From Risungbinella massiliensis (GTDB lineage: Bacteria > Bacillota > Bacilli > Thermoactinomycetales > Thermoactinomycetaceae): a stretch of DNA of 64,000 bases. Position 1 is the first letter of the stretch. Every line of letters begins with the position of its first letter. Under the pieces are notes generated by a model. That model saw only the letters and a program-made list of their open reading frames with translations. It searched no databases and was not told the DNA's origin. The position numbers and the translations under genes were made by a program. Location: positions 687,394-751,393 of the forward strand of contig NZ_LN812103.1 of the NCBI RefSeq assembly GCF_000942395.1, written 5' to 3'. Of this stretch, positions 11,096 to 21,686 are shown piece after piece.

Positions 11096-11239
11096 TTGCG
11101 AAACTTTTCTTGGAATTGCTTCCGAGTAACTGGCAGTATCGATGCCTATTTGCTATTCAAAGACTTGGAGGCTCTGACTGGTGGACTAGACAACGAACGA
11201 GAACGGGTAGAGGACGAGGAGGAAGAGCCACCGGCTTAG
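11096..11239 (+). CDS. yqzL: YqzL family small protein
   Basis: A 47-codon gene read in a different frame from the longer ORF that spans it. It starts at TTG 11096, ten bases after gaaagga, and encodes MRNFSWNCFRVTGSIDAYLL continuing FKDLEALTGGL with an acidic end EDEEEEPPA. Size, the TGSIDAYLLFKDLE motif and position between era and recO match Bacillus YqzL (47 residues as I recall it). Function unknown. It ends 14 bases before the recO ATG. Confidence 0.85.
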   Translation: MRNFSWNCFRVTGSIDAYLLFKDLEALTGGLDNERERVEDEEEEPPA

Positions 11240-11253
11240 AAAGGGTCTCGCCT

Positions 11254-12033
11254 ATGCTAATCCGTTTGGAAGGCTTTGTAATGCGTGCAAGAGACTACGG
11301 AGAAAGCCATAAGATTGTAACGGTTTTCTCCGAAACACATGGAAAAATCAGCTTTGTGGCTAGAGGTGCAAAAAAATCTCGAAGTCGCTTTGGAGCAGTG
11401 ACCGAGCCATTTACCAAGGCTCTTTTTGTCTGCTTTGCTTCCAATCCCAAAAGTATGCCGACCCTTTCGTCAGCAGATCTATTAGAATCGAACTATGCTC
11501 TTCGAAGTGATTTATTGCTTACATCTGTTGGTGCTTATTGGTTGGAGCTTGCAGATAAGTTACTAGTCGAAAAAGAGCCAGATAGTACATTGTTTTATCT
11601 ATTATCTGACAGTTTTCAGATGCTACAAGAGAATAAAGATATCGATATATTGACTCGGATCTTGGAAATGGCATTTCTCCAGAGAGCTGGCTACCAACCG
11701 ATTTTTCATGAATGTGTCACATGTGGCAGACGAGAAGGATTACGCAAAGTCAGTGTCTTACAAGGTGGGATGCTGTGCATGGAGCACTCGTATTTGGATT
11801 CACAAGCCATACCCATCTCGGAAAAAACAGCTAAGTTATTATCACTCATTCAACGGATCACACCTGATCGATTGGGAAAAGTGGAATTACAAGCAGAGAC
11901 AAAAAAAGAGATGGAAAAAGTGCTACAAGGATTCTTTGATGAATATGTGACTGCCAACTTCGCGACGAGAAAGATATGGCATACGATGAGAGATAGTTTA
12001 GCTGACCTAGAATCCATTTCAAATACGGAATAA
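11254..12033 (+). CDS. recO: DNA repair protein RecO
   Basis: 259 residues from ATG 11254 (after aaagggtctcg); a longer in-frame reading exists upstream but runs over yqzL. N-terminal OB-fold: EGFVMRARDYGESHKIVTVF and GKISFVARGAKKSRSRFG. A zinc-finger-like CVTCGRRE with a downstream Cys (GGMLC) lies around residue 150-175. RecO loads RecA with RecR/RecF in gap repair. Position after era is canonical. Confidence 0.94.
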   Translation: MLIRLEGFVMRARDYGESHKIVTVFSETHGKISFVARGAKKSRSRFGAVTEPFTKALFVCFASNPKSMPTLSSADLLESNYALRSDLLLTSVGAYWLELADKLLVEKEPDSTLFYLLSDSFQMLQENKDIDILTRILEMAFLQRAGYQPIFHECVTCGRREGLRKVSVLQGGMLCMEHSYLDSQAIPISEKTAKLLSLIQRITPDRLGKVELQAETKKEMEKVLQGFFDEYVTANFATRKIWHTMRDSLADLESISNTE

Positions 12034-12132
12034 CGCTAAGAGTATTTTGATCTAGGGAGTAGGTTTGTCATTGCAACAGAACGATTCGGATCAAAATTTT
12101 CGGAGTGTATGACAATAGGCTAAATCCCACTC

Positions 12133-12163
12133 TTGACAACAGGCTTCCGAATCTGCTAATAAT
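12133..12163 (+). promoter_or_regulatory. Promoter of the glyQS leader
   Basis: TTGACA (12133-12138), 18 bases, TAATAA(T) (12157-12163): a near-consensus sigma A promoter upstream of the T-box leader. Confidence 0.65.
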
Positions 12164-12169
12164 TTGATA

Positions 12170-12396
12170 TCTACATCTACATATTTGTGCGCAATGAAAG
12201 AAAAGAGTAACAATGGACACCTTCTATTAGCGAGGCAGGGAGAGTGGGAGCCTGCTGAAGATCCATGTGAAAGGCATTCTGGAGCGCTTTTCCAAGAGTG
12301 GACTAGGAGCTTTTATGTTCCTAGTCAATTAGGGTGGAACCGCGGGAGTTATAGCTTCTCGTCCCTATGAGCAATCATAGGCCGAGAAGCTTTTTT
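12170..12396 (+). promoter_or_regulatory. T-box riboswitch controlling glyQS
   Basis: The T-box sequence agggtggaaccgcgg (12331-12345) is followed by a strong intrinsic terminator: gcttctcg / cgagaagc (12354-12361 and 12383-12390), extended inside by cctatga / tcatagg, then tttttt. Uncharged tRNA-Gly pairing with this leader should favour the antiterminator and switch on glyQS. A purine-rich stretch (aatgaaagaaaagagtaac) near 12195 is consistent with stem I, but I could not assign the specifier codon by eye. Confidence 0.93.
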
Positions 12397-12425
12397 GCGT
12401 TTACTTTGAAGGAGGTAAGAGAAAG

Positions 12426-13310
12426 ATGAATTTCCAAAAGATGATTCAAACGCTTCAAGACTATTGGGCAAAGCAAGGTTGTTTAACAGTACAGCCTTAT
12501 GATGTAGAAAAAGGCGCCGGGACACTAAATCCGATGACCTTTCTCCGTTCACTGGGACCAGAGCCATGGCGGGTTGCCTATGTAGAGCCATCTCGTCGTC
12601 CAGCTGATGGTCGTTATGGGGAGAATCCAAACCGTGTTTATCAACACCATCAGTTTCAAGTTATCCTAAAGCCGTCTCCAGATAACGTTCAGGAGCTTTA
12701 CCTAAATAGCTTACGAGCGCTCGGCATCGATCCGCTGACACATGATATTCGGTTTGTAGAAGACAACTGGGAGAACCCAACGTTTGGTGCAGCTGGTCTT
12801 GGATGGGAAGTTTGGCTGGATGGGATGGAAGTGACTCAGTTTACTTATTTCCAACAAGTTGGGGGCATCGAAACAGATGTTGTCTCAGCAGAACTTACGT
12901 ATGGATTAGAGCGGTTAGCACTTTATATCCAAAACCAAGAAAATGTTTTTGATATGGCATATTCCGATGATTTTACCTATGGAGATGTTTTTTCACAACA
13001 AGAATACGAGCATTCCAAATATACGTTTGAAATTTCCGATGTAGCTCTTTTATTCCAACTCTTTGATTCCTATGAAAAAGAGGCAATTCGTGCACTAGAC
13101 CAAGATCTGGTCTTTCCTGCCTACGACTACATTCTCAAATGCTCCCACACGTTTAACTTACTAGATGCCAGAGGAGCAATCAGTGTAACCGAACGGACTG
13201 GTTATATCAGTCGGGTTCGAAACATGGCAAGACGAGTGGCCAAGAATTATATTGCAGAACGGGAACGGCTAGGATTCCCATTATTACAAAAGGGAGGCGA
13301 GCCACAATGA
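12426..13310 (+). CDS. glyQ: Glycine-tRNA ligase alpha subunit
   Basis: 294 residues, ATG after gaaggaggtaag. The N-terminus [19 protein letters not shown] and the blocks [20 protein letters not shown] and [20 protein letters not shown] are specific to the alpha subunit of the alpha2-beta2 glycyl-tRNA synthetase. It carries the class II catalytic site and works only with GlyS. Overlaps glyS by atga. Confidence 0.97.
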   Translation: MNFQKMIQTLQDYWAKQGCLTVQPYDVEKGAGTLNPMTFLRSLGPEPWRVAYVEPSRRPADGRYGENPNRVYQHHQFQVILKPSPDNVQELYLNSLRALGIDPLTHDIRFVEDNWENPTFGAAGLGWEVWLDGMEVTQFTYFQQVGGIETDVVSAELTYGLERLALYIQNQENVFDMAYSDDFTYGDVFSQQEYEHSKYTFEISDVALLFQLFDSYEKEAIRALDQDLVFPAYDYILKCSHTFNLLDARGAISVTERTGYISRVRNMARRVAKNYIAERERLGFPLLQKGGEPQ

Positions 13311-15394
13311 GCACACAAGATTTGCTATTAGAAATTGGCTGTGAAGAGATTCCAGCACGCTTTGTCGAAGACGGGAAAAATCAATTGGCACAAAAAGTGA
13401 CCGACTTGCTAACAGCAGAACGAATCTCCTTTGAATCAGTGGAAAGCTTTGCTACACCAAGGCGGCTAGCAGTAAGAGTATTGGGCGTTGCGGAGTTACA
13501 AGCAGATCAATCAGAAGAGGTGCGGGGACCTGCAGCCAAAATCGCCAAGGCTCCAGATGGCACTTGGAGCAAAGCAGCGCAAGGGTTTGCTCGTAAAAAC
13601 GGAGTGGAGCTAGACCAACTAGAGATTCGTGAGTTTAAGGGGGATCATTACGTTTTTGCCGTACGTCAAGAAAAAGGATTGCCTACGACAGAAGTTCTCC
13701 AAGACAAATTGGCATCGCTCATCAGCTCGCTTCCATTTCCAGTTACCATGCGTTGGGGAGCGAGAAAAGAGCGCTTCATCCGACCGGTTCGTTGGCTTGT
13801 TGCTTTATTTGGTGAAGAAGTAATTCCGTTTGAATGGGCAGGAGTAACCGCAGATCGTACTTCCCAAGGTCACCGTTTCCTAGGGAATGCCGTATTACTT
13901 AATGACCCTAGTGAATACCAAGAGAAGCTACTTCAAGAGTCCGTAATGGTCGATCCAGAAGAACGGAAATCGCTCATACTGAAACAAATTCAGGAGTTAG
14001 AACAAGAACAAGGTTGGAACGTTCCGATTGACGAAGGTCTATTAGAAGAGGTGACCTACTTAGTAGAGACACCAACTGTGCTTACAGGGACTTTTGAAAA
14101 AGAGTATCTGCAAGTTCCAAAAGAAGTTCTTATCACTACGATGAGAGAACACCAACGATATTTCCCTGTAGAAAACTTGGACGGAGAGCTACTTCCATTT
14201 TTCTTGACCGTCCGCAACGGGGATCGTCATCAATTAGAAGTTGTAGCAAAAGGAAATGAAAAAGTTCTTCGTGCACGTTTGGCGGATGCGGAGTTCTTCT
14301 ATTTGGAAGATCAAAAACAGACAATCGATCAGTATCTAGCAAAACTAGATAAAATCGTTTACCAAGAAGAGCTAGGAACCGTAGGGGATCGTCTGCGCCG
14401 GGTAGCAAATCTAGCACAGCATATCGGCTCTCAGATGGACTTAGCGGCAGAAGAGCAAGCAGATCTTACACGAGCAGCTACTATCGCCAAGTTTGATCTC
14501 GCAACACAGATGATTGGAGAATTCCCAGAGCTAGAAGGGTATATGGGGGGTATTTATGCTAGCCTAGCAGGGGAAAAAGAGAGTGTAGCGAAAGCAATTG
14601 AAGAACATTACTTCCCACATCATGCTGGAGATCTTCTGCCGGAGCAACGGATTAGCTTAATCTTATCTCTAGCAGATAAAGTCGATCAGATCAGTTCCAG
14701 CTTTGGTATCGGAATCCAACCAACAGGTTCTCAAGACCCGTATGGTCTGCGTCGAAAAGCAGCGGGAGTGACTCAAATCTACCTAGAGAGTAACTATGGA
14801 CTTCCTAGTCTGGAGTCGGTACTTTCGCTCAGTATCGGTGAATTACAGTCTGCTGGCTTGCTGAAAAAAGAAAGAGATGCTGTTTTATCAGACCTTATAG
14901 ATTTTGTTGGACTTCGTTTCAAAGCTGCTGTTCAAGAACAGATTCGTTATGACGTACTAGATGCTATTCTCCTCAGTGGTCTATCCAATCCAGCCCTCAC
15001 CAAAGCAAAAGGTGAAGTGCTCATGCAACAACTAGAGCGTTCAGATTTTAAAGGAGAAGTAGAAGGCTTTACTAGGGTAGCCAACCTAGCAAAAAAAGCC
15101 AACTTAACTCAAGCAAACCCAGAACTCTTCCAAACAGACGCTGAACAGAAGCTTTACAAAGCTTATCAACATGCCATGAATTCGTATCAGTCTGCCATGG
15201 AATCTTCCCATCCAAATCAAATGTATCAAGCATTGGCTGGTATGACACCAGAGATTCATCAATTCTTTGATGATGTGATGGTTATGGTCGAAGAGGAGCA
15301 AATCCGAGAAAATAGATTGGCGCTGTTAGCACAGATTACTCAGCTAACTAATGATTTTGCGAATTTCGATCAAATTGTTTTCCCATCAGAATAA
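13307..15394 (+). CDS. glyS: Glycine-tRNA ligase beta subunit
   Basis: 695 residues. It opens with [16 protein letters not shown], includes [19 protein letters not shown], an HD-like domain and a C-terminal anticodon-binding region typical of GlyS. It binds tRNA-Gly and supports aminoacylation by GlyQ. Start overlaps the glyQ stop. The [15 protein letters not shown] motif near residue 475-490 is conserved in the family. Full length. Confidence 0.97.
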   Translation: MSTQDLLLEIGCEEIPARFVEDGKNQLAQKVTDLLTAERISFESVESFATPRRLAVRVLGVAELQADQSEEVRGPAAKIAKAPDGTWSKAAQGFARKNGVELDQLEIREFKGDHYVFAVRQEKGLPTTEVLQDKLASLISSLPFPVTMRWGARKERFIRPVRWLVALFGEEVIPFEWAGVTADRTSQGHRFLGNAVLLNDPSEYQEKLLQESVMVDPEERKSLILKQIQELEQEQGWNVPIDEGLLEEVTYLVETPTVLTGTFEKEYLQVPKEVLITTMREHQRYFPVENLDGELLPFFLTVRNGDRHQLEVVAKGNEKVLRARLADAEFFYLEDQKQTIDQYLAKLDKIVYQEELGTVGDRLRRVANLAQHIGSQMDLAAEEQADLTRAATIAKFDLATQMIGEFPELEGYMGGIYASLAGEKESVAKAIEEHYFPHHAGDLLPEQRISLILSLADKVDQISSSFGIGIQPTGSQDPYGLRRKAAGVTQIYLESNYGLPSLESVLSLSIGELQSAGLLKKERDAVLSDLIDFVGLRFKAAVQEQIRYDVLDAILLSGLSNPALTKAKGEVLMQQLERSDFKGEVEGFTRVANLAKKANLTQANPELFQTDAEQKLYKAYQHAMNSYQSAMESSHPNQMYQALAGMTPEIHQFFDDVMVMVEEEQIRENRLALLAQITQLTNDFANFDQIVFPSE

Positions 15395-15397
15395 GCA

Positions 15398-15425
15398 AAA
15401 AACCGTCCGATTTGGACGGTTTTTC
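15398..15425. terminator. Bidirectional terminator between glyS and a lipoprotein gene
   Basis: Perfect 8-bp stem aaccgtcc / ggacggtt with a 5-base loop, with an A-run before and a T-run after, so it can end both convergent transcripts. Confidence 0.88.
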
Positions 15426-15426
15426 T

Positions 15427-16323
15427 TTAGATTTTATCCCCTGGATCATACGGTTGAGTTGTGAAAGGAGGATTATCTTGTACATCCTCATTACCCGAGT
15501 AAACTTCAGGTGGAAGAGAAATAGACTTTACCTCTCCTTGGAAAAAGCCTTGGATATTTGCTTTAGCATCTAAAATATCATCATTCATAAGTGGAACAGA
15601 GATGGAAATGTTTTGGCTCACTTGCAAAATTTGATGAGATTGTTTATGTAGGTGCAATTCTATTTGATAAGATTGAAACGTGGCTTGAGATTTTACTACA
15701 TCTGGTCTAGCAAGAAGAGAATCAAAATGCGATTCCCCATATTTTTTTGCCAACGTAGGATCGTTTACATTCATCGTAAATACATATCGATCTGTTTCCT
15801 CTTTCATCTGAACATGCTGATTTAATCGCTCTGCCAAGATATGAAAGCTGTAGTTAGGGTCTTGGATTGTACTATCTAGTCGAAATGATTTACGTACTTG
15901 TTCGGCAGTCATGTTCTTTTTGCTCCAACTGCCATTACGCTTTTGATATAGTTCCGTGTCGATTAAATACAGCTCTAACCTTTCAGACTGTGTTTTCCCA
16001 TTTTCTGCTTGCACTGTCCCTTGGATCGTCATATGAAATTTATCGAGATTTGTAATTTCAGTGTTTACAATTGCTATGGAAGTGGATTTTTTTTGTTCTT
16101 TTAGAAGTTGTAGCTGTTGGTTTGTCTTTATTTCCCAACGATAACCATCTAGTTGGTTCATTGCTATTTTGGCGTTCTCTAATATTTCTGCTGGGGTTTG
16201 GGTGTTAGGTGAAGTCGAGGTAGGTTTACTGGTTTCTGAAATAATGGAAGAAAGGATCAAAGAGCACCCAGATAATAAAGGGAAGAGGAATATCAAAAAA
16301 AGAATGTAACTCTTTTGTTTCAT
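15427..16323 (-). CDS. Lipoprotein, DUF6612/LppX-like, unknown
   Basis: 298 residues. The signal peptide ends in a lipobox LLSGC (Cys at residue 20), so it should be a lipid-anchored surface protein. After a Ser/Thr/Pro linker comes PAEILENAKIAMNQLDGYRW, a start common to LolA/LppX-like lipoproteins (often annotated DUF6612). The remainder is beta-rich with many Gln/Asn residues. No catalytic motif is seen. It is transcribed against its neighbours and is probably a single-gene unit. Confidence 0.75.
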   Translation of the reverse strand: MKQKSYILFLIFLFPLLSGCSLILSSIISETSKPTSTSPNTQTPAEILENAKIAMNQLDGYRWEIKTNQQLQLLKEQKKSTSIAIVNTEITNLDKFHMTIQGTVQAENGKTQSERLELYLIDTELYQKRNGSWSKKNMTAEQVRKSFRLDSTIQDPNYSFHILAERLNQHVQMKEETDRYVFTMNVNDPTLAKKYGESHFDSLLARPDVVKSQATFQSYQIELHLHKQSHQILQVSQNISISVPLMNDDILDAKANIQGFFQGEVKSISLPPEVYSGNEDVQDNPPFTTQPYDPGDKI

Positions 16324-16468
16324 GATAGAAGGTAAATCCTTTCTCGTGTAAAATGGATTTTCTTACATTTATATCTTAAAGGGGAAAGAAGGGAATGCAA
16401 GGAGCTTTTTTGAAAAGAATGGTACTTTTTATCAAGAGTAATCCATTAAATGAAGTCTATTCTAGCGC

Positions 16469-16537
16469 TTACTCGAAACGAGTAAAGAAAAAGTATATAC
16501 TAATAATATGTTGACTAGAATTAGTATGACATAATAT
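16469..16537 (+). promoter_or_regulatory. ccpN promoter region with two inverted repeats
   Basis: Two dyads lie before ccpN: ttactcg-aaa-cgagtaa (16469-16485), and tactaat ... attagta (16498-16504 and 16520-16526). Candidate -35 TTGACT (16511-16516) and -10 TAATAT (16532-16537) are separated by a short 15-base spacer. The dyads may be operators, but no binding consensus was applied. Confidence 0.4.
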
Positions 16538-16547
16538 CGGTTAGGAG

Positions 16548-17195
16548 GTGTTCAAGATCGATTTGACAGCACGTCAAGAAAAAATCTTGGAAATTGTGAA
16601 GGCAGAGGGTCCCATTACAGGAGAGCAAATCGCAGAAAAATTAGAGCTAACCAGAGCAACCCTACGGCCTGATTTAGCTATTTTGACTATGTCTGGTTTT
16701 TTAGATGCTCGCCCTCGGGTAGGTTACTTTTATTCTGGAAAGTCAGCCAACCAGCTACTTGGAGAAAAAATACGAAATCTACATGTAAAAGATTACAAAT
16801 CAGTACCAGTCGTCATTACAGAGGAGACTTCAGTATATGACGCAATCTGTACCATGTTTTTAGAGGATGTAGGGACGATTTATGTGGTAAAAAAAGCTGG
16901 TTACTTGGTAGGTGTAGTTTCGCGAAAAGATCTTTTACAAGTAGCTATGGGGAAACAGGAGTTGACCTCTGTCCCAGTGGGGATTATTATGTCTCGTATG
17001 CCGAATCTGATCACCTGTACACCAGAAGATACTCTTTTTTATGCGGCGCAACAAATGATGAAACATCAAGTGGATTCGTTGCCCGTAGTTCGGCCCTTTC
17101 CTGATCAAGATGGACAATTAGAAGTATTAGGAAGGATATCCAAAACCACACTAGCCAAAGCTTTTGTAGAACTTGGACAAGCGATACAGATCTAA
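16548..17195 (+). CDS. ccpN: Transcriptional repressor CcpN (HTH + CBS pair)
   Basis: 215 residues. N-terminal winged helix with [20 protein letters not shown] followed by [20 protein letters not shown], then two CBS domains (about 75-210) with [13 protein letters not shown] and [13 protein letters not shown]. In Bacillus CcpN represses gapB and pckA under glycolytic conditions and is co-encoded with yqfL as here. The start is awkward: GTG 16548 overlaps the last base of AGGAGG, TTG 16563 is 14 bases away, and an ATC at 16557 sits at ideal spacing. GTG gives the best match to known N-termini. Confidence 0.93.
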   Translation: MFKIDLTARQEKILEIVKAEGPITGEQIAEKLELTRATLRPDLAILTMSGFLDARPRVGYFYSGKSANQLLGEKIRNLHVKDYKSVPVVITEETSVYDAICTMFLEDVGTIYVVKKAGYLVGVVSRKDLLQVAMGKQELTSVPVGIIMSRMPNLITCTPEDTLFYAAQQMMKHQVDSLPVVRPFPDQDGQLEVLGRISKTTLAKAFVELGQAIQI

Positions 17196-17211
17196 CGAGA
17201 GGAGCGGCCTT

Positions 17212-18027
17212 GTGATTCCAACTAATCGATACCCTGTTATTTTTGTAGTTTCTGACTCTGTCGGAGAGACTGCAGAACTGGTAGTACGCGCAGCAGCTAG
17301 TCAGTTCCCAGAGCGGCCATTAGAGATTCGTCGTGTTCCTTATGTGATGGACCGTGGCACATTATCTGAAACGATCGCCGCAGCGAAAGAAGTTCAAGGA
17401 TGCATTGCCTTCACTTTGGTGATTCCCGAGATGCAACAATTTTTAGTGGAGGAGTGTGAGAAAAAGGGAATTGAATACTTTGATATTTTGACACCGATGA
17501 TCGCAAGCTTTTCGAGACAACTGCAAATAGCGCCACAGAGACAACCTGGCCTCGTACATAAATTAGATGAAGAGTATTTCCAAAAGATCGAAGCCATCGA
17601 GTTCGCAGTAAAATATGATGATGGACGTGATCCGAGAGGACTGTTGCGAGCGGATGTTGTCTTAATTGGCGTATCTAGAACCTCCAAGACACCACTTTCG
17701 ATGTATCTGGCACACAAATGCCTCAAAGTTGCAAATGTGCCTTTGGTTCCTGAAGTCGAGCCTCCAGAAGAATTATACCTCGTTCCAAAAGAACGTTGTA
17801 TTGGGCTTACGATCAATCCAAACCAGTTGAATGAGATCCGGAGAGAAAGGCTTCGTTCACTTGGTCTGACATCAGGTGCGAGTTATGCGAATATGTCTCG
17901 TATTTTAGAAGAACTATCTTACGCTGAACGAGTAATTGAAAAAGTTGGTTGTCAGCGTGTTGATGTGACGAACCGTGCAGTCGAAGAAACGGCAAACCTT
18001 ATTTTGGAAAAACTAAAAAAGAATTAA
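17212..18027 (+). CDS. yqfL: PEP synthase/PPDK regulatory kinase-phosphorylase
   Basis: About 271 residues from GTG 17212, which follows gagaggagcgg; an in-frame ATG at 17173 lies inside ccpN. DUF299 (PPSR) family: [20 protein letters not shown] near the start, the nucleotide-binding [15 protein letters not shown] and [10 protein letters not shown]-like end region. These bifunctional enzymes inactivate and reactivate pyruvate,phosphate dikinase by ADP-dependent phosphorylation; in Bacillus YqfL modulates CcpN activity. The pairing with ccpN supports that role. Confidence 0.94.
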   Translation: MIPTNRYPVIFVVSDSVGETAELVVRAAASQFPERPLEIRRVPYVMDRGTLSETIAAAKEVQGCIAFTLVIPEMQQFLVEECEKKGIEYFDILTPMIASFSRQLQIAPQRQPGLVHKLDEEYFQKIEAIEFAVKYDDGRDPRGLLRADVVLIGVSRTSKTPLSMYLAHKCLKVANVPLVPEVEPPEELYLVPKERCIGLTINPNQLNEIRRERLRSLGLTSGASYANMSRILEELSYAERVIEKVGCQRVDVTNRAVEETANLILEKLKKN

Positions 18028-18315
18028 TTACTGTATAATAGGGTAGTTAACCATATAGTAGTTTATAAATAAGTCAAAGAAAAAATCTTTTCATAAAAAG
18101 GATATTTTTTATGTTGAAAATGGGTTTTTTCGGAGAAGGAGAACAAAATTACTTTGTAGAAATTGTACACTTAGATTCGTATTTCGCCTCCTTTTCTGAC
18201 AAGAAAACATTTCTATTTAAAAGTACACTTTTTATGAAGGACTTTAAAAAGGGATGGCGAATACTTATCAAGATATGTACAAGCTAGCTCCTTATCTTAG
18301 AAAGCTGTGGTTTTC

Positions 18316-20160
18316 ATGGGAGATCATCATTTTGAAGAAGCTGTTGAACAAGTTCGTAAGCAGACGGATATTTTAGAAGTAATAGGTCGCTATGTGACCC
18401 TCAAAAAGAGTGGGAAGAATTATTTTGGTCTTTGTCCCTTTCATTCGGAAAAGACCCCTTCTTTTTCTGTAACCCCAGACCGACAAATCTTTCATTGTTT
18501 TGGTTGTGGGCAGGGCGGCGACGTCATAAAATTTATTATGGAGATCGAGCAGTTTACGTTTGGTGAGGCTGTGCGGAACTTGGCAGGCCAAATCGGTGTT
18601 ACCGTACCGAATACAGCAACTAATCGTGACGACCGTGAAGAAGAAGAAATACATACTATACGCCAAGCAATGGAACTCTCCGCTCAGCTATACCATCATT
18701 TGCTCCTTCATACGGAACATGGTGAACCAGCTAGAGAATATCTGGCAAAACGTCAGATTACAGAAGAGACGATTCGAGAGTTTCAAATTGGCTTTGCTCC
18801 CAGATTTCCTCAGTTTTTACTTAATTTCTTAACTACACGACGCGGTTATTCCATTCCAATTCTTCTAAAAGCGGGCTTGATCTCTCCAAGCACTCGCTCC
18901 AAGGATCAACATATTGATCGTTTTCGCGGGCGCTTAATGATTCCTATTCACGATACGCAAGGCCGAGTGATTGCATTCGGTGGTAGACTTCTAGGAGAAG
19001 GGCAGCCAAAGTATCTAAACAGCCCAGAGAGCAGACTGTTTCAAAAACGCCATCATTTATTTAATTTTCATCGTGCTCGCGCGACGATGCGAAAGCAAAA
19101 AGAGGCGGTTTTGTTTGAAGGGTTTTTAGATGTGATTTCCGCTTGGCAAGAGGGAATTCACCATGTAGTGGCTACCATGGGGACATCCTTGTCTGAAGAC
19201 CATGCCAGATTTATGCGTCGCAATGTGGAAACAGCAATAGTTTGTTATGATGGAGATCGTGCTGGTCAGGACGCTGCGGAAAAAGCATCCCAACTCCTGC
19301 ATAGTGTGGACTGTACAGTAAAAGTAGCAATGCTTCCTCATGGTATCGATCCAGATGACTATTTAAAAAAACATGGGGCTGCAACGTTTCGAGGAGATAT
19401 TCTAGCGGGATCTTTATCTTATTATTCCTTCCGCTTAGAACGTTTGAAACGAAACTTTTCACTTCAAGACGAGACTGGTAGACTTCGGTATCTTTATCAG
19501 GCTGTACAGATGATTGGAGAGATCCCTCTTCCTATTGAGCGAGATCATTATTTACAAAAATTAGCAGAAGAATTTCATGTCCCTTTATCTACCTTAAAAG
19601 ATCAATTGTCTCGCATAAAGGGGAAAAAGCAAAGTAGGAACACAAGGGATAAAGAGAAAGAGCAGTGGAATAATGGGTATTATGTAAATAGGAAAAGAAA
19701 GCACCCACCACTTCCACAAAAAAACAGAGTGGAACGATCCGAGATGTTTTTGATAGCGTATATGTTACGTGACAAAGGGATCGCGGAATGGGTAAAAAAA
19801 GAGTTGGGTGCAGAGTTTACAACGGATATCTATGCTGCATTAGCCGCTTATCTATTTTCTTATTATGAACGAGGTTATGATGCAGATCCAGTCCGCTTTC
19901 TTCATTACATGGGAGAATCTGAACTCAGTAGTGTTGTAAGTGAATTACTTACACGTGAAATTCCCGAACCAGTCTCTGAAAAAGAGCTACAAGAATATGT
20001 AGCAAATATAAGACGAGAACGGTTGGTGCAAGAAATTTTACAAAAAGAAGCAGAAGTCAACAGGCTTGGAATGATTGACCCATTGCGTGCTGCTGAGCTT
20101 CTACAAGAGTGTAACGAGCTACGGATAAGATTAAAGAATAATGATTTCGGTAGTTTTTGA
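18316..20160 (+). CDS. dnaG: DNA primase
   Basis: About 614 residues. Zinc finger with the [13 protein letters not shown] and [11 protein letters not shown] motifs (the CHC2 type), TOPRIM domain with [16 protein letters not shown] and [11 protein letters not shown], and a C-terminal DnaB-binding region. It synthesises RNA primers at the fork. I prefer ATG 18316 (start [10 protein letters not shown], similar to Bacillus DnaG) over GTG 18307; neither has a strong ribosome site. It is followed by sigA, as in many bacteria. Confidence 0.95.
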   Translation: MGDHHFEEAVEQVRKQTDILEVIGRYVTLKKSGKNYFGLCPFHSEKTPSFSVTPDRQIFHCFGCGQGGDVIKFIMEIEQFTFGEAVRNLAGQIGVTVPNTATNRDDREEEEIHTIRQAMELSAQLYHHLLLHTEHGEPAREYLAKRQITEETIREFQIGFAPRFPQFLLNFLTTRRGYSIPILLKAGLISPSTRSKDQHIDRFRGRLMIPIHDTQGRVIAFGGRLLGEGQPKYLNSPESRLFQKRHHLFNFHRARATMRKQKEAVLFEGFLDVISAWQEGIHHVVATMGTSLSEDHARFMRRNVETAIVCYDGDRAGQDAAEKASQLLHSVDCTVKVAMLPHGIDPDDYLKKHGAATFRGDILAGSLSYYSFRLERLKRNFSLQDETGRLRYLYQAVQMIGEIPLPIERDHYLQKLAEEFHVPLSTLKDQLSRIKGKKQSRNTRDKEKEQWNNGYYVNRKRKHPPLPQKNRVERSEMFLIAYMLRDKGIAEWVKKELGAEFTTDIYAALAAYLFSYYERGYDADPVRFLHYMGESELSSVVSELLTREIPEPVSEKELQEYVANIRRERLVQEILQKEAEVNRLGMIDPLRAAELLQECNELRIRLKNNDFGSF

Positions 20161-20174
20161 AAGGAGGACTCCCC

Positions 20175-21290
20175 TTGGCGAAAGAACAGAATGTGGACAC
20201 AGAATTGGAGCTGTCCCTCGACCAAGTGAAAGAGCAACTCATTGAATCGGGGAAAAAACAGGGAGTACTTACGTATAAGAAGATTACAGAGAAATTGGCA
20301 CCATATGACCAAGATTCTCAACAAATGGATGAGTTCTTCGAGCAACTATCCGAATTGGGTGTTGAAGTAATCAATGAGGAAGATTCGGATGAAGGTTTCC
20401 GTCCAAACAATAATTCTGATGACAATTATTCGGACGATGATCTAAGTGTTCCTCCAGGTGTCAAGATTAACGATCCTGTGCGTATGTATTTAAAAGAGAT
20501 CGGTCGAGTTCCTCTTCTATCAGCTGAAGAAGAAGTGAAATTGGCAATACGCATCGAAGATGGCGATGAAGAAGCAAAAAGCCGTCTTGCTGAAGCGAAC
20601 CTTCGATTGGTGGTAAGTATCGCCAAACGATATGTAGGACGTGGAATGCTCTTCTTGGATCTCATTCAAGAAGGAAATCTTGGTCTTATCAAAGCGGTAG
20701 AGAAGTTTGATTTCCGTAAAGGATTCAAGTTTAGTACCTATGCAACTTGGTGGATTCGTCAGGCAATCACCCGGGCGATTGCGGATCAAGCACGTACTAT
20801 CCGTATCCCTGTTCATATGGTAGAGACGATCAATAAACTGATACGTGTGTCTCGTCAATTACTACAGGAACTTGGCCGTGAGCCTGCTCCAGAAGAGATT
20901 GCAAAAGAGATGGGCCTTACACCAGAAAAAGTAAGAGAGATCATGAAGATCGCACAAGAACCAGTCTCATTGGAAACACCAATTGGGGAAGAAGACGATT
21001 CTCACTTGGGTGATTTTATTCCAGATGATGATGCACAAGCACCAGCTGAAGCAGCTGCTTATGAATTGTTAAAAGAACAGCTGAAAGATGTACTTGATAC
21101 TCTTTCGGAACGAGAAGAAAACGTGTTAAGACTTCGTTTTGGATTGGATGACGGACGAACTCGGACTCTTGAAGAAGTAGGGAAAGTCTTTGGTGTTACA
21201 CGAGAACGGATTCGTCAGATTGAAGCAAAAGCTCTCCGTAAATTACGCCATCCTAGTAGAAGTAAACGATTGAAAGACTTCTTGGAATAA
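20175..21290 (+). CDS. sigA: RNA polymerase sigma factor SigA (RpoD)
   Basis: 371 residues, TTG start seven bases after aaaggagg; the site overlaps the dnaG stop. Region 1.1 is followed by region 1.2 ([17 protein letters not shown]), region 2 ([38 protein letters not shown]), region 3 and region 4 with its helix-turn-helix [20 protein letters not shown]. This is the primary sigma factor, so -10/-35 promoters elsewhere in the window should be read by it. Confidence 0.98.
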   Translation: MAKEQNVDTELELSLDQVKEQLIESGKKQGVLTYKKITEKLAPYDQDSQQMDEFFEQLSELGVEVINEEDSDEGFRPNNNSDDNYSDDDLSVPPGVKINDPVRMYLKEIGRVPLLSAEEEVKLAIRIEDGDEEAKSRLAEANLRLVVSIAKRYVGRGMLFLDLIQEGNLGLIKAVEKFDFRKGFKFSTYATWWIRQAITRAIADQARTIRIPVHMVETINKLIRVSRQLLQELGREPAPEEIAKEMGLTPEKVREIMKIAQEPVSLETPIGEEDDSHLGDFIPDDDAQAPAEAAAYELLKEQLKDVLDTLSEREENVLRLRFGLDDGRTRTLEEVGKVFGVTRERIRQIEAKALRKLRHPSRSKRLKDFLE

Positions 21291-21318
21291 AATAGTTTCC
21301 AATTTGGTTTCACAAATG

Positions 21319-21357
21319 GCTTTACCTATCTCTGCCAAGATGGGTAAAGCTTTTTTT
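21319..21357 (+). terminator. Terminator after sigA
   Basis: gctttacc / ggtaaagc stem (21319-21326, 21343-21350) followed by ttttttt. The rest of the 396-base gap to the next gene shows no ORF or RNA I recognise before the promoter at 21616. Confidence 0.8.
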
Positions 21358-21615
21358 ATCATCGTAAGCAGAACTACACAGAATCTTACTATTTTTCTAA
21401 CTAGTCATATCGGGATTGTGATATTTATCTATTCTGATGTTTGGATCTTCGTTACAGTCCATAATAGATCGAAATTGAGAGTATGTTTTTATTTAGACCG
21501 ATAATGACTTTTTTGTGACAACCTCGTATGTTGATTCAATTTTATCTGTTTTATCAGGTGAATGCAAATCGAAAGCAGAAAAAAATGAAACCGATTCCAA
21601 GTAGATGGAAAGTGA

Positions 21616-21663
21616 TTGAAGAGGGAACCAAACAATGACTATAATAAAATGTAAGCGCATTCA
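21616..21663 (+). promoter_or_regulatory. Promoter and cre-like site of the acyl-CoA dehydrogenase gene
   Basis: TTGAAG (21616-21621), 18 bases, TATAAT (21640-21645). A cre-like sequence TGTAAGCGCATTCA (21650-21663) lies right after the -10, matching TGWAARCGYTWWCW at 13 of 14 positions. CcpA bound here would block transcription, a usual arrangement for carbon-catabolite repression of fatty-acid use. Confidence 0.6.
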
Positions 21664-21686
21664 AAATCAGATTAGGAGGGCAATTC

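Noticed and set aside
11089-11253. N-terminal extension of RecO
   Set aside because: It overlaps yqzL in another frame; RecO proteins begin at the MLIRLEGF position.
12164-12370. 68-codon ORF in the glyQS leader
   Set aside because: It covers the T-box and terminator stem; no ribosome site.
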